Of a DNA stretch of 64,000 nucleotides, positions 17,241 to 26,230 are shown piece after piece. Under the pieces are notes generated by a model. That model searched no databases. It was not told where the DNA came from and saw nothing but the letters and a program-made list of their open reading frames with translations. The stretch is from NCBI GenBank assembly GCA_017545905.1, contig JAFWXL010000092.1, positions 1 to 64,000 on the forward strand, given 5' to 3'. The first letter of the stretch is position 1, and each line of letters starts with the position of its first letter. The position numbers were made by a program, and so were the translations under genes. Origin of the DNA: Clostridia bacterium (lineage in GTDB: Bacteria; Bacillota; Clostridia; Christensenellales; Aristaeellaceae).

Positions 17241-18038
17241 ATGAGCAGGAAGACTTTCGGAATCGTCGGCTGCGGCTTTCTGGGCAATATCGTCGCCGAT
17301 GCCTATATGATGGGTCTGCTTGAGGATTATGCGCTGATCGGCGTATCCGGCATTCCGCTGGAAGCCGCCGTTTCCACCTCTGTCAAATGTGATTGCGCCT
17401 GCTGCGCCGATGTGGACGCGCTGCTGGCCATGAAACCCGATTATATCGTCGAGACCGCTTCCGTCGAGTGTGTGCGCACCCATGCCGTGAAAATTCTCGA
17501 AAGCGGCGTGAACCTCGTCGTCGTCTCCATCGGCGCCTTTGCCGATCTGGATTTCTACGAGAAGGCCAAGGCTGCTGCCGTCAGAGGCGGCGCCAAGATT
17601 CACCTTGCCTCCGGCGCAATCGGCGGCTTTGACGTGCTGCAGACCATAAGCCTGATGGCCAAGGCGCAGAATCTCGCCGAGACTTCCGGCATCGAGACGC
17701 ACACCGGCTGCAGGGGCTTCATCCCGACCCCCGTCTGGAACGACTCCCTGCTCACCGAGCAGAAGACCGTCTTCACCGGCAACGCCATGCAGGCCATCGC
17801 CACGTTCCCGCGCCGCGTGAACGTCGCCGTGGCGACCTCTCTGGCCACCACCGGTCCGGAGATCACCAATGTGATCATGCACAGCGTACCAAACTGGCAG
17901 GGCGACGATCACAAGATCACCGCCGAGATCGACGGCGTGAAGGCCGTGGTGGATATCTACTCCCGCACCAGCGCCATCGCCGGCTGGAGCGTGGTCGCGC
18001 TGCTGCGCAATCTCGCGTCCCCGGTGTGTTTCTTCTAA
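17241..18038 (+). CDS. Aspartate-dehydrogenase-like (NadX/DUF108) oxidoreductase
   Basis: A 265-residue NAD(P)-dependent enzyme. The N-terminal Rossmann motif is FGIVGCGFLGN. It is followed by VVSIGAFAD and HLASGAIGGFDVLQ, typical of L-aspartate dehydrogenase, and FPRRVNVAVATSLA. The conserved DDHKI holds the likely catalytic histidine. AAGGAG lies 11 bases before the ATG at 17241. No nadA or nadC is nearby and the next gene is a divergent 2-hydroxyacid dehydrogenase, so a substrate other than aspartate is possible. Confidence 0.75.
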   Translation: MSRKTFGIVGCGFLGNIVADAYMMGLLEDYALIGVSGIPLEAAVSTSVKCDCACCADVDALLAMKPDYIVETASVECVRTHAVKILESGVNLVVVSIGAFADLDFYEKAKAAAVRGGAKIHLASGAIGGFDVLQTISLMAKAQNLAETSGIETHTGCRGFIPTPVWNDSLLTEQKTVFTGNAMQAIATFPRRVNVAVATSLATTGPEITNVIMHSVPNWQGDDHKITAEIDGVKAVVDIYSRTSAIAGWSVVALLRNLASPVCFF

Positions 18039-18056
18039 CCAGCCCGAGGGAATGTT

Positions 18057-18120
18057 GGGGCTGCCGCCCCAAACCCCGCCTGGGGATTTCGTCCCCAGCC
18101 CCTTCTTCGCTTCGCGCCGC
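18057..18120 (+). repeat. Dispersed repeat family A, copy 2
   Basis: GGGGCTGCCGCCCC, then TGGGGATTTCGTCCCCA, then CTTCTTCGCTTCGCG. It fills most of the 120-base gap between the NadX-like and 2-hydroxyacid dehydrogenase genes. Confidence 0.8.
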
Positions 18121-18158
18121 ACAAAATACACTTAAGCTGAACAAAGGAGCTATACGAT

Positions 18159-19067
18159 ATGTTCAAGAAGCTGGTTGCCATCGAGCCCGTCAGCCTGATC
18201 CCCTCCGCTGAGGAGAAGCTGAAGGATTACGCTGAGGAGATCGTCATGTACCGCGACATTCCCGCGGATGACGCGGAGATCCTTCGCCGCATCGGCGACG
18301 CAGACGCCGTTCTGCTCAGCTATACCTCCCGCATCACGCGCAGTGTGATCGAGCATTGTCCGAATGTGCGCTACATCGGCATGTGCTGCAGCCTCTATTC
18401 CGAGGAGAGCGCCAACGTCGATATCGCCTGCGCCCGCGAACGCGGTATCCGCGTGCTGGGCATTCGCGACTACGGCGACCGCGGTGTGGTCGAGTATGTG
18501 CTTCACGAGCTCATCGGCCTTCTGCACGGCTTTGGCGGCAAAAAGATGCTGCGCGACGAGCCGGCGGAGATCACCGGCCTGAAGGTCGGCGTTGTGGGTC
18601 TTGGCGTTTCCGGCAAGATGATCGCCGAGGCGCTGCAGTTCATGGGTGCGGAGATCTCTTATTACAGCCGCAGCCGCAAGCGCGACGCCGAACTGGCCGG
18701 CATGGCCTACAAGCCGCTGCCCCTGCTGCTGGAGAAGAATGAGGTCATATTCACCTGCCTGAACAAGAACGTGCTGCTGCTGCAGAAGCCGGAATTTGAA
18801 GCGCTGGGCAACGGCAAGGTGCTCTTCAATACCTCCATCGGCCCGGGTTTCGACTCTGCCGCGCTGAACGAGTGGGTTCGCCAGGAAGGCAACTACTTCT
18901 TCTGCGACACCAGAGCCGCTGCCGGCGAGGTTCCTGCGGACTTCTTCGATCTTGAGAACGTACACTGCCCGGCCGTCTCTTCCGGCCGCACGAAGCAGGC
19001 GTTCGTCCTGCTGAGCCAGAAGGTGCTCGCCAATATCGAGACCGCGCTCGCCGAGATCGAAGGCTAA
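18159..19067 (+). CDS. 2-hydroxyacid dehydrogenase-fold protein lacking catalytic residues
   Basis: A 302-residue protein with the two-domain fold of D-isomer 2-hydroxyacid dehydrogenases: NVRYIGMCC in the substrate domain, and GVVGLGVSGKMIAEAL as the NAD-binding glycine motif. The usual NTARG becomes NTSIGPG, so the catalytic arginine is replaced. The usual TPH region reads HCPAVSSG, so the catalytic histidine also seems absent. AAAGGAG precedes the ATG. It sits in the same direction as the NadX-like gene with only repeat A between. It may be a sensor, a pseudoenzyme, or use different chemistry. Confidence 0.8.
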   Translation: MFKKLVAIEPVSLIPSAEEKLKDYAEEIVMYRDIPADDAEILRRIGDADAVLLSYTSRITRSVIEHCPNVRYIGMCCSLYSEESANVDIACARERGIRVLGIRDYGDRGVVEYVLHELIGLLHGFGGKKMLRDEPAEITGLKVGVVGLGVSGKMIAEALQFMGAEISYYSRSRKRDAELAGMAYKPLPLLLEKNEVIFTCLNKNVLLLQKPEFEALGNGKVLFNTSIGPGFDSAALNEWVRQEGNYFFCDTRAAAGEVPADFFDLENVHCPAVSSGRTKQAFVLLSQKVLANIETALAEIEG

Positions 19068-19078
19068 GCAAATAAGCG

Positions 19079-19111
19079 AAAGAGGATGCTGAAAAGCATC
19101 CTCTTTTTTGG
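19079..19111 (+). terminator. Terminator after the 2-hydroxyacid dehydrogenase-like gene
   Basis: AAAGAGGATGCT and AGCATCCTCTTTT form a stem followed by TTTTTT. Confidence 0.9.
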
Positions 19112-19138
19112 GATTACCTGCCGTCCAAACGTCCCTCG

Positions 19139-19741
19139 TCAGCTTTTCGGCGCAAGGATCTCGGCAGCGTCCACGCGGACAAAATAGCCCTGCGCATGCC
19201 TGCACACCGGGCATACCGGCGGCGCCTGCATGCCATGGTGAACATGGCCGCAGTTCAGGCACAACCATGTCACGTTATGGTCACATCTGAAGAGCTTACC
19301 CTCTTCAATCCGCTGTGCCAGCTGCCCGAATCGGTCGCCGTGCGTCTGCTCGATTTCGGCAATCATCTCAAACGTGCCCGCCACAGCAACGAATCCCTCT
19401 TCCCGGGCAATCCGGCCGAACTGCGGATAGACGTGGTTCGCCTCTTCATATTCGTTATGCTGGGCGCTGCGGAGCAGCCGTGCAGGCATCCAATCGGCAT
19501 TTTCCACCGGATAACTGCCGTCGATGCGGATGCTTTCCCCTTCGCAGGAAGCCAGATGCCTTATAAACAGCTCCGCATGCTCCTTTTCCTGATCCGCCGT
19601 GAACCGGAAGACCTGCTCAATCCAGTACAGACCGGCGCTGCGCGCAACTTCAGCAGAGAATGTATACCGATTTCTGGCTTGGCTCTCACCTGCAAACGCG
19701 CGCATGAGGTTTTCCCTCGTTCTGCTTCCCCTGAAATCCAT
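19139..19741 (-). CDS. rbr: Rubrerythrin
   Basis: Reduces hydrogen peroxide in anaerobes. The 200-residue product has a ferritin-like four-helix domain with diiron ligands (E in FAGESQARNRY, EKEHAE, and EMIAEIEQTHGD). A C-terminal rubredoxin-like domain carries CLNCGH and CPVCRH for one iron. AAGGAGG is eight bases before the ATG at 19741; a TTG one codon earlier is possible. It is monocistronic and fits an oxygen-sensitive lifestyle. Confidence 0.95.
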   Translation of the reverse strand: MDFRGSRTRENLMRAFAGESQARNRYTFSAEVARSAGLYWIEQVFRFTADQEKEHAELFIRHLASCEGESIRIDGSYPVENADWMPARLLRSAQHNEYEEANHVYPQFGRIAREEGFVAVAGTFEMIAEIEQTHGDRFGQLAQRIEEGKLFRCDHNVTWLCLNCGHVHHGMQAPPVCPVCRHAQGYFVRVDAAEILAPKS

Positions 19742-19803
19742 CAAGAATCCCTCCTTACAGGCATTTTACCCGCCGGGAGGGATTCTATGTATCATTTTCC
19801 AGT

Positions 19804-20376
19804 TCAGTCATTCAGGTTCGGCGCATCCCCAAGCTCTCCGCTCTTCCAGTGCCTGCGGCACAGGCTGATATACGCCGAATTTCCGCCCAGCAGGATCTGT
19901 TCGCCCTCGCGCACGATCTTCCCATCGTGGATGCGCGCATTGAATGTCGCCTTTCTGCCGCACCAGCAGATCGTCTTGATCTCCTCGATCGTATCCGCCC
20001 AGCAAAGCAGCTCCCGGCTGCCTTCAAACAGCTCGCCCCTGAAATCCGTGCGAAGTCCGTAGCAGATCACCGGAATGTCATGTTCATCGACGATATCCAC
20101 CAGACAGCGAACCTGCGCGCTCGTCAGGAAATGCGCCTCGTCCACGATCACGCAGGCAATGCCGTCAAGGCTGATCTGGTCGAGATCCTCCACAAAGCGG
20201 CACTGCGCCTCCAGCCCGCAGCGCGAGCGCACGCATGTCGCGCCGTCGCGGTTTTCCAGCTTCGGCTTGAGCATGAGCACTTCCCTGCCGCGCTCCCTGT
20301 AATTATACTGAACCATGACCGCGTTGGCCGTCTTGCTCGAACCCATCGCTCCATAGCGGAAATACAGCTTTGCCAT
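19804..20376 (-). CDS. tdk: Thymidine kinase
   Basis: Phosphorylates thymidine in the nucleoside salvage pathway. The 190-residue product has the type II kinase P-loop YGAMGSSKT, the DEAHFL segment (VIVDEAHFLTSAQ), YGLRTDFRGELFEGS, and a zinc-binding lasso with CWCGRKA and CRRHW. GAGGAG precedes the ATG. It appears to be transcribed alone; no terminator was identified downstream. Confidence 0.96.
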   Translation of the reverse strand: MAKLYFRYGAMGSSKTANAVMVQYNYRERGREVLMLKPKLENRDGATCVRSRCGLEAQCRFVEDLDQISLDGIACVIVDEAHFLTSAQVRCLVDIVDEHDIPVICYGLRTDFRGELFEGSRELLCWADTIEEIKTICWCGRKATFNARIHDGKIVREGEQILLGGNSAYISLCRRHWKSGELGDAPNLND

Positions 20377-20527
20377 CGTTTTATCTCCTCATCGCCCTGC
20401 GGCATTATTTACATGTGAGTTATTATATCTGCTGGCGCAAACAAATGCAAGCACATCCATGCATGTAAAAAGCGCATGCCGGAGCATGCGCCGAAATCTG
20501 CCCGATCATGTGCGTCTTTTTCTTCGG

Positions 20528-21154
20528 TCATTCCATTTCAAAGCGCGCCTTCATGTATGCCTTGACAATCTCCAGACACTTATCCTCCGGCATGTGGCCG
20601 GTATTCAGGCAGAGGTCATACAGCGCAGCATCGTGCCACAGGCGGCCGGTAAAATACTTGTAATAGTCCGCGCGGCGCTTGTCAATCCGCTTGATCTTCT
20701 TTTCGGCCTCTTCCAGATTCAGGCCGTCCATCTGCATCACGCGGCGGACGCAGTCCACCACAGGCGCAGTCACGAAGACATTCATCACATTCTCCCTGCC
20801 GCGCAGAATGTAGTTCGCACAGCGGCCCACGATCACGCAGTTGCGCGTGGAAGCAAGCTCACGAATGATCTTCGCCTGATATCTGAACAGATTCTCATTG
20901 GAGATGAAATCGTCGCTGTCCGGCGGGATCACTTCACCCGTGTACATTTCCTTGGCGATGCGGAACAGGGGCATGCGCTGCTTGTTTTCATCCGCCTGCC
21001 TGAACAGCTCTTCGCTGATTCCGCTGTCATCGGAAGCGATGCGCAGAATCTCGCGGTCATAGAACTCATAGCCAAGCTCTTTCGCCAGCATTCGTCCCAT
21101 CTTCCTGCCGCCGCTGCCATAACTGCGCGCAATCGTAATCACGTGGTTGCTCAT
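20528..21154 (-). CDS. Cytidylate-kinase-like family protein
   Basis: A 208-residue P-loop kinase of the PF13189 type, found widely in Clostridia and often annotated as cytidylate kinase-like. It begins VITIARSYGSGGRKMGRMLA, where the usual nucleotide-binding motif reads GSGGRKMG, and continues with YDREIL and CVIVGRCANYIL. AGGAGGG lies seven bases before the ATG at 21154; the longer frame lacks this. The true substrate of this subfamily is not known to me, and it need not be CMP. Confidence 0.85.
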   Translation of the reverse strand: MSNHVITIARSYGSGGRKMGRMLAKELGYEFYDREILRIASDDSGISEELFRQADENKQRMPLFRIAKEMYTGEVIPPDSDDFISNENLFRYQAKIIRELASTRNCVIVGRCANYILRGRENVMNVFVTAPVVDCVRRVMQMDGLNLEEAEKKIKRIDKRRADYYKYFTGRLWHDAALYDLCLNTGHMPEDKCLEIVKAYMKARFEME

Positions 21155-21294
21155 CGGGATCCCTCCTGCCTGCTTCAAGTGATAATCATAATATCCTCAC
21201 TTAAATTATAGCAAATCCTTGGTCAAAATCAACAGATATTTCGAATTTTTCCCGTGTAATCGTTCATGTTTTCTGCATGGAACTGCACACCAGA

Positions 21295-22248
21295 TCATCC
21301 ATTGATCACATTCTGCGGACAGCCTGACAGGAATGCCTGTACGTTTTTTGCCGCGATATCACGCAGCCTCTCCCTCGTCTGCCTGGGCGCCCATGCCACA
21401 TGGGGCGTGATGATGGTACGGGGCGCCCGCAAGAGCGGATTGTCCGCTGCCGGCGGTTCCACGCCCAGCACGTCCGCCATGTAGCATGCCGCCTTGCCGC
21501 TTTCAAGCGCCCGCGCCATGGCCGCTTCATCCACCAGCGGGCCACGCGCCGTATTGATCACCCGCACGCCGTCCTTCATCGCTGCAATCGCATCACAGCC
21601 AATGATTCCCTGCGTCTTTTCAGTCAGCGGGCAGTGCAGCGAAATCACATCGCTGCGCTCAAGCAGCGCCTGAAGCGGGACAAACTCCACGCCCTCGGCG
21701 TCCGGCCTCGGCGTTCGCGTATACGCAATCACATGCATGCCAAACCCTGCCGCAGCGCGCGCCACTGCCCGGCCGATGCTGCCAAAGCCGACAATGCCCA
21801 TCGTCTTTCCGGCCAGCTCCTCGGAAGAGCCGACGTAGAAGCAGAAATCCGGGCTTGCGCTCCACGCGCCGCGCTTGACCGCCGCATCATATTCATGCAC
21901 GCGGCTGGCAGAAGCCAGCAAAAGCGCCATGGTATGCTGCGCCACCGCCTGCGTCGAATACGCCGGCACATTCGTCACCGTTACGCCGCACGCGCTGGCA
22001 GCCTCGATATCCACAACGTTATATCCCGTTGCCAGCACGCCGATATACCTCATCTGCGGGCATGCCTGCATCACTTCGCGCGTGATTTTCGTTTTATTGG
22101 TCAGCACGACCGGCGCATCGCCGATGCGCGCCGTCACCAGCTCCGGCGGCGTCCTGTCATATACCGTCACCTCGCCAAGCAAGTCAAGCGTCCCTCTGTC
22201 CAGATCTCCCGGAAAAAGCGTATATCCGTCAAGGACAACAATCTTCAT
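21295..22248 (-). CDS. D-2-hydroxyacid dehydrogenase (glycerate/hydroxypyruvate type)
   Basis: A 317-residue NAD-dependent enzyme with all catalytic features intact: GIVGFGSIGRAVARA for NAD, INTARGPLVDE with the arginine, and TPHVAWA with the histidine. This is the opposite of the paralogue at 18159. It probably reduces hydroxypyruvate, glyoxylate or a related 2-oxoacid. I start it at the ATG 22248, with AGAGGTG seven bases upstream. It is monocistronic and divergent from the next secreted-protein gene. Confidence 0.9.
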   Translation of the reverse strand: MKIVVLDGYTLFPGDLDRGTLDLLGEVTVYDRTPPELVTARIGDAPVVLTNKTKITREVMQACPQMRYIGVLATGYNVVDIEAASACGVTVTNVPAYSTQAVAQHTMALLLASASRVHEYDAAVKRGAWSASPDFCFYVGSSEELAGKTMGIVGFGSIGRAVARAAAGFGMHVIAYTRTPRPDAEGVEFVPLQALLERSDVISLHCPLTEKTQGIIGCDAIAAMKDGVRVINTARGPLVDEAAMARALESGKAACYMADVLGVEPPAADNPLLRAPRTIITPHVAWAPRQTRERLRDIAAKNVQAFLSGCPQNVING

Positions 22249-22357
22249 AATCATGCACCTCTGGCTTTTGTCTGGATAGCCGCGATCTTATTGCCATTTT
22301 CATATCGCCGCTTCCATTATACGCCGCCGCTGCCATGCTTTCAAGCGCTGCACGCCG

Positions 22358-22386
22358 TTGACTTTTCAGAACTAACCTGTTATACT
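22358..22386 (+). promoter_or_regulatory. Promoter of the secreted Pro/Thr-linker protein gene
   Basis: TTGACT (22358-22363), 17 bases, TATACT (22381-22386). Confidence 0.8.
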
Positions 22387-22470
22387 GACAATACCATGTC
22401 CAGTCATGCGTGTCAGCGCATCACTGCGGCACTCAGGAAGTCATCTAGCTTCTGAACGGAGGTCTGTGAT

Positions 22471-23175
22471 ATGAAGCGTCTTCTTCTTTTCTTCGTCTGC
22501 GCAGTCATGGCGGCTTCACTGGCCAGCGCCGAGGCTCTGCCGGGCACAACAGCCGCACCGGATGCCGCCGTGAGCACCAGTGTGCCCGTGCTGGACTTCG
22601 ACCTGCTCACGCCGGAGAATCCCGCTGCCACGCCCGTGGCCGTCGATCCGATCGACAAGCCCACGCCCACGCCTGCCCCCACGCCCAATTTCGTCTATGA
22701 GACGTACGAGAATCCGACGATGGGCATTTCCTTCTCCATTCCCTATACGTGGCATCTCAATCCGAATACCAATCAGGCGACGACGGTGCAGTTTGTCGAG
22801 CCCAAGAGTGAGATGATGGAGCAAGGCGGTTATCAGACCCGCATCACCATCGAAAAGTACAACATGGGTCTGCAGCAGACGGCTACCGACGCGCGCAGCC
22901 GTCTGGAAACCATCCTTGAGGAGCTCGCGCCCACGTTCACCACATTTACCCCGGGCAATATCGACTCCGGCGATTTCGGCGCAGGCCGCGGCTACTACTG
23001 CTATTACAAGGCCGATTACACCGACGGCTCGAAGACCTATGAGATGAACGGACGCATCATCGTCGTCGCTCACGAGAAAGCCCTCTATCAGATCCGTCTG
23101 ACCACCCCGCGCGACTGGTATTCCTACTACAACTACCTCTGGCGCAAGGTTCGCTCCACGATCAAATTCCAGTAA
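22471..23175 (+). CDS. Secreted protein with proline/threonine linker, unknown function
   Basis: A 234-residue precursor. It has a signal peptide (MKRLLLFFVCAVMAASLASA), a low-complexity linker with PTPTPAPTP around residue 70, and a globular part beginning MGISFSIPYTWHLNPN. The globular part resembles the PsbP/Mog1-like domains found in exported clostridial proteins (SIPYTWxL opening, alternating strands). Cysteine is nearly absent from the mature part. GGAGG precedes the ATG. No function can be assigned. Confidence 0.8.
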   Translation: MKRLLLFFVCAVMAASLASAEALPGTTAAPDAAVSTSVPVLDFDLLTPENPAATPVAVDPIDKPTPTPAPTPNFVYETYENPTMGISFSIPYTWHLNPNTNQATTVQFVEPKSEMMEQGGYQTRITIEKYNMGLQQTATDARSRLETILEELAPTFTTFTPGNIDSGDFGAGRGYYCYYKADYTDGSKTYEMNGRIIVVAHEKALYQIRLTTPRDWYSYYNYLWRKVRSTIKFQ

Positions 23176-23181
23176 ATCAAT

Positions 23182-23225
23182 CAAAACACAGGCTGCAGGG
23201 CACATCGCCTTGCAGCCTTTTTCAT
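23182..23225 (+). terminator. Terminator after the secreted protein gene
   Basis: AGGCTGCAGG and CTTGCAGCCT pair and are followed by TTTTTC. Confidence 0.8.
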
Positions 23226-23229
23226 TGCA

Positions 23230-23280
23230 GGCAAAAGCGGCCAGAGGCAGTATACTTCCGAACAGCTTAACAAGCTTAAA
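23230..23280 (-). repeat. Dispersed repeat family B, partial copy
   Basis: On the minus strand TTGTTAAGCTGTTCGGAAG followed by CTGGCCGCTTTT repeats the 3' half of family B. It lies directly beyond the full copy at 23285. Confidence 0.75.
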
Positions 23281-23284
23281 TCAA

Positions 23285-23387
23285 AAAAGCGGCCAGTGGC
23301 CGCTTCCTCTTCCGAACAGCTTTACAATATGAAGTCATCCAGTGCTCGCAGCAAGGTTTTTCGCGTAGTTTCCTATTACACAAAAAA
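23285..23387 (-). repeat. Dispersed repeat family B, copy 1 (after ftsZ)
   Basis: Read on the minus strand it begins at the U run of the ftsZ terminator. It then has TTGCTGCGAGCA, ATGACTTCATATTGT and GTTCGGAAG, and ends in the hairpin AGCGGCCACTGGCCGCT plus TTTTTTG. Copies 2 and 3 lie at 35826 and 55168. Confidence 0.8.
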
Positions 23388-23409
23388 CTGCCGACCATTC
23401 GGTCGGCAG
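23382..23409 (-). terminator. ftsZ terminator
   Basis: CTGCCGACC (23388-23396) and GGTCGGCAG (23401-23409) pair, with six U residues on the minus-strand side. Confidence 0.9.
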
Positions 23410-23420
23410 CTCATTTACTG

Positions 23421-24731
23421 TTACTTGCGGCGCATATAAGCCGGGATACCATCCATGAAGGATCGCGGCGCGCGCTGCTCCTCAATCGGAGCACGCTCCG
23501 GTTCGGCAGCCGGCGGAGGCGTCATCTCCGGCATCGCGGCGAAAGGAGAAACACGCTGGGCGCCCGGATTCTCGTTATTCAGGAAAGCGGGAACCTCCGG
23601 CTCAACAGGATTGGGCGCATAGCCGGTCACCGGGGTATAAGCGGCGTCATAGCGGCCATAGGGGCGGCCGGCAGCCGGAGCCTGATAGCCCTGCGCGCCG
23701 TAGCTCTGCGGCACATATGCAGCCTGGCTCGGCAGGGAAGCCGGACGCTCGGCGCTGGAAGCGCGCGGCGGGAACGGCACCTTTTCAAAGCCGGTGGCGA
23801 TGACGGTGATATGCACTTCATCCTCAAGCGTATCGTCGATGCTTGCACCGAAGATGATGTTCGCCTCGCTGTCTGCGGCGGCGGTAATCATCTCGACGGC
23901 GTCGTTGATATCCACGATGGAGCAGTCGGAGTTGCAGGTCACATTGATGAGCACAGCGCGTGCGCCGTCGATGCTCGTCTCCAGCATCGGAGAAGAGATC
24001 GCATTCTGCGCAGCGTCGGCCATGGCCTTCTCGCCCTTGCCCACGCCGATGCCCAGATGCGCCATGCCGCCGGACTCCATGACAGCCTTCACGTCCGCAA
24101 AGTCCAGATTGATGATACCAGTCTGGGAAATCAGATCGGAAATACCCTGAATGCCCTGGCGCAGCACGTCGTCGGCAAAGTTGAACGCACCCTTGAAGGA
24201 CGTACCCTTCGGACAGACCTGCAGCAGGCGCTCATTGGGGATAACCACCAGCGTATCCACGCGCTGCTTGAGCTCATCGATACCGTTCTCAGCCTTGCGC
24301 ATGCGGGTCTTGCCCTCAAACGCGAACGGCTTGGTCACCACAGCGATGGTCAGAATTCCCATGTCGCGGGCGATCTCGGCCACCACAGGCGCAGCGCCCG
24401 TGCCGGTGCCGCCGCCCATGCCGGCGGTGACAAACACCAGATCCGCGCCCTTGAGCGCGTTGGCAATCTCCTCGCGGCTCTCCTCAGCGGCCTTCTTACC
24501 GATTTCCGGCGTCGCGCCGGCGCCCAGGCCCTTGGTCAGCTTCTCGCCGATCTGGATCATGGTGGCAGCTCTGCTGGTGCGCAGCGCCTGCACATCGGTA
24601 TTGACGGCAATAAAGTCGACGCCGGTCACACCGCAGTCGACCATGCGGTTGAGCGCGTTTCCGCCGCCGCCGCCGCAGCCTACAACCTTAATGGAAGCTG
24701 CCGGACGCTCGTCCATTTCAATTTCAAACAC
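23421..24731 (-). CDS. ftsZ: Cell-division GTPase FtsZ
   Basis: Polymerises into the division ring. The 436-residue product has the nucleotide-binding [13 protein letters not shown], the tubulin signature GGGTGTG (residues 106-112) and the T7-loop region [12 protein letters not shown] proline/alanine-rich linker leads to the C-terminal peptide [12 protein letters not shown], which binds FtsA and other partners. I start it at GTG 24731, with GGGGGA eight bases upstream; the longer frame adds residues not typical of FtsZ. It is the last gene of the dcw cluster, after the broken ftsA. Confidence 0.97.
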   Translation of the reverse strand: MFEIEMDERPAASIKVVGCGGGGGNALNRMVDCGVTGVDFIAVNTDVQALRTSRAATMIQIGEKLTKGLGAGATPEIGKKAAEESREEIANALKGADLVFVTAGMGGGTGTGAAPVVAEIARDMGILTIAVVTKPFAFEGKTRMRKAENGIDELKQRVDTLVVIPNERLLQVCPKGTSFKGAFNFADDVLRQGIQGISDLISQTGIINLDFADVKAVMESGGMAHLGIGVGKGEKAMADAAQNAISSPMLETSIDGARAVLINVTCNSDCSIVDINDAVEMITAAADSEANIIFGASIDDTLEDEVHITVIATGFEKVPFPPRASSAERPASLPSQAAYVPQSYGAQGYQAPAAGRPYGRYDAAYTPVTGYAPNPVEPEVPAFLNNENPGAQRVSPFAAMPEMTPPPAAEPERAPIEEQRAPRSFMDGIPAYMRRK

Positions 24732-24873
24732 AGGAAAATCCCCCTTTTGTTGTGTAAGCCCTGCTCCAGCCCCGGCTTTTGCCCGGGCTGCCATAGGCCT
24801 ACGATACTTTGTCAGCGCTGCCCGCTCAGGCATGCCGTTTCATTTCGTCAACGTGCACCGCGCATTTTCACGC

Positions 24874-26052
24874 TCAGCGGCGGAAGAAACGCTTGATGCG
24901 GTCAAACAGACCTTCGTCTTGTTCTTCCAGTTCGATGGTATTGTACACCAACTCAAGCAGGCCGCTGCCGCTGGCATAGATCTGCGCAGGCTTGAGTTTG
25001 ACCGTCTTGGCTGCCGCTTCGCGCACATTGCGCGACAGCTTGCTGGCCGCGTAAACGCGCGCGCCGGTCATGGGCATCAGGCCGCCGCCGGTGAAATAGA
25101 TATTGGACCAGTTCCCAAGGCGGATGCCGCTCTTCTTGATAGCCTCGTCGATCATCTCCAGCATCTCGTCCACGCGCGCATCGACCATCATGCTGATCTG
25201 ATCACCGTCGAAGGTTTCCGTCTGTCCGCCTTCGCCCTGCACTTCGATCTGCGTGTTCTTGGGCGCATTGAACGTGTAGCTGCGCTTGATCTTCTCACAC
25301 ATGTCAAACGGCTTTTCAAGGCCATAAGCCAGATCCAGCGTGATATGCGCGCCGCCGACCGGCAGCACCTTCTGCCAGATCAGCGCATCGCCCTCGACCG
25401 CCATCACCTCGGTGGACAGATAGCCCACATCGACCAGAATGGCCGTGTGATCGCGCTCCTCAAAGGGGATCATCTGCATGGCCTCGCCCACGGAGGTGGA
25501 GAAGAAGCCCTTGACCTCGATATTCAGTTCGCGCAGGCGCTCGGTCACATCGTTGACGAAGAACTGATCCGCCAGCACAAAGCCGATCATACCCTCAAGC
25601 GTAGAGCCCTTCTGATCGACGGGCTCAAGCGTCTTCTGGCCGCCGTCCACCTTGAACCAAGCGGGGCTGCGATGAATGATCACGCCGGTCGGACGGTCAA
25701 GCATCTCTGTCGCCTGTCGCTGCAGCTTTTCAACGTCAGCGCTGGTCACCTTCGGGTCTGCACCCTGAAGCGTCACGCTCGATTCGATCACATAGACGCG
25801 GACAAACTAGCCCGGTACGCCCACATATACCTCTTTGATATGGGTGCCGACCTTATTCTCCGCCGCCTCAATCGCGCTGGCAATCGCATCGGTCACATCG
25901 CCGGGAGCATTCCACTCACCGTTCATGAAGCCATCATACTGCGCCATGCCGGCGGAGGTAATGGTTACCTTCTGATACGCGCTCTCCTCTGCAAGCAATA
26001 CCAGCACCTTGGACGTGCCAAAGTCCAGAACCGCTGTCGCTTTTTTCATCAT
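24874..26052 (-). pseudogene. ftsA: ftsA interrupted by an in-frame TAG codon
   Basis: FtsA is the actin-like protein that tethers FtsZ to the membrane. Residues 1-81 (VLDFGTSKVLVLLAE to VYVGVPG) are followed by TAG at 25809-25807. The same frame then continues for 310 codons with an intact sequence: FVRVYVIESSV, FTGGGLMPMTG near the ATP site, and the C-terminal amphipathic helix GLFDRIKRFFRR. Related proteins read VGVPGEFV here, so a GAG-to-TAG change is the simplest explanation. A GTG six codons after the stop has no ribosome site. Possibilities are a sequencing error, a recent mutation, suppression, or recoding. AGGAG lies 11 bases before the ATG at 26052. Confidence 0.85.
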
Positions 26053-26138
26053 ACGATCTCATGCTCCTGTCTGCCCGCATGTAAATTCGCCCGAATGGGC
26101 GCAAAATATCATCTGATTTGCTATTATTATGCGAGTTT

Positions 26139-26167
26139 ATTGTAACCGATTATGCCCGTTCTTTCAA
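26139..26167 (-). promoter_or_regulatory. Candidate ftsA-ftsZ promoter
   Basis: On the minus strand, TTGAAA (26167-26162), 17 bases, TACAAT (26144-26139), in the 178-base gap after ftsQ. A perfect hairpin, CCGGACAG/CTGTCCGG, lies at the ftsQ end without a U run. Confidence 0.6.
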
Positions 26168-26230
26168 GCCACTTGAGCAAATTTTGTCCATTTTCTGCCC
26201 AAATTCTGCCGCCCGGACAGCCTGTCCGGA

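Noticed and set aside
23230..23387. CRISPR array
   Set aside because: Although sequences repeat at 23230-23380, there are no evenly spaced identical repeats with unique spacers, and no cas genes.
24874..25791. Separate short ftsA gene starting at GTG 25791
   Set aside because: There is no ribosome site before this GTG, and the first FtsA subdomain is encoded directly upstream in the same frame; one interrupted gene is simpler.
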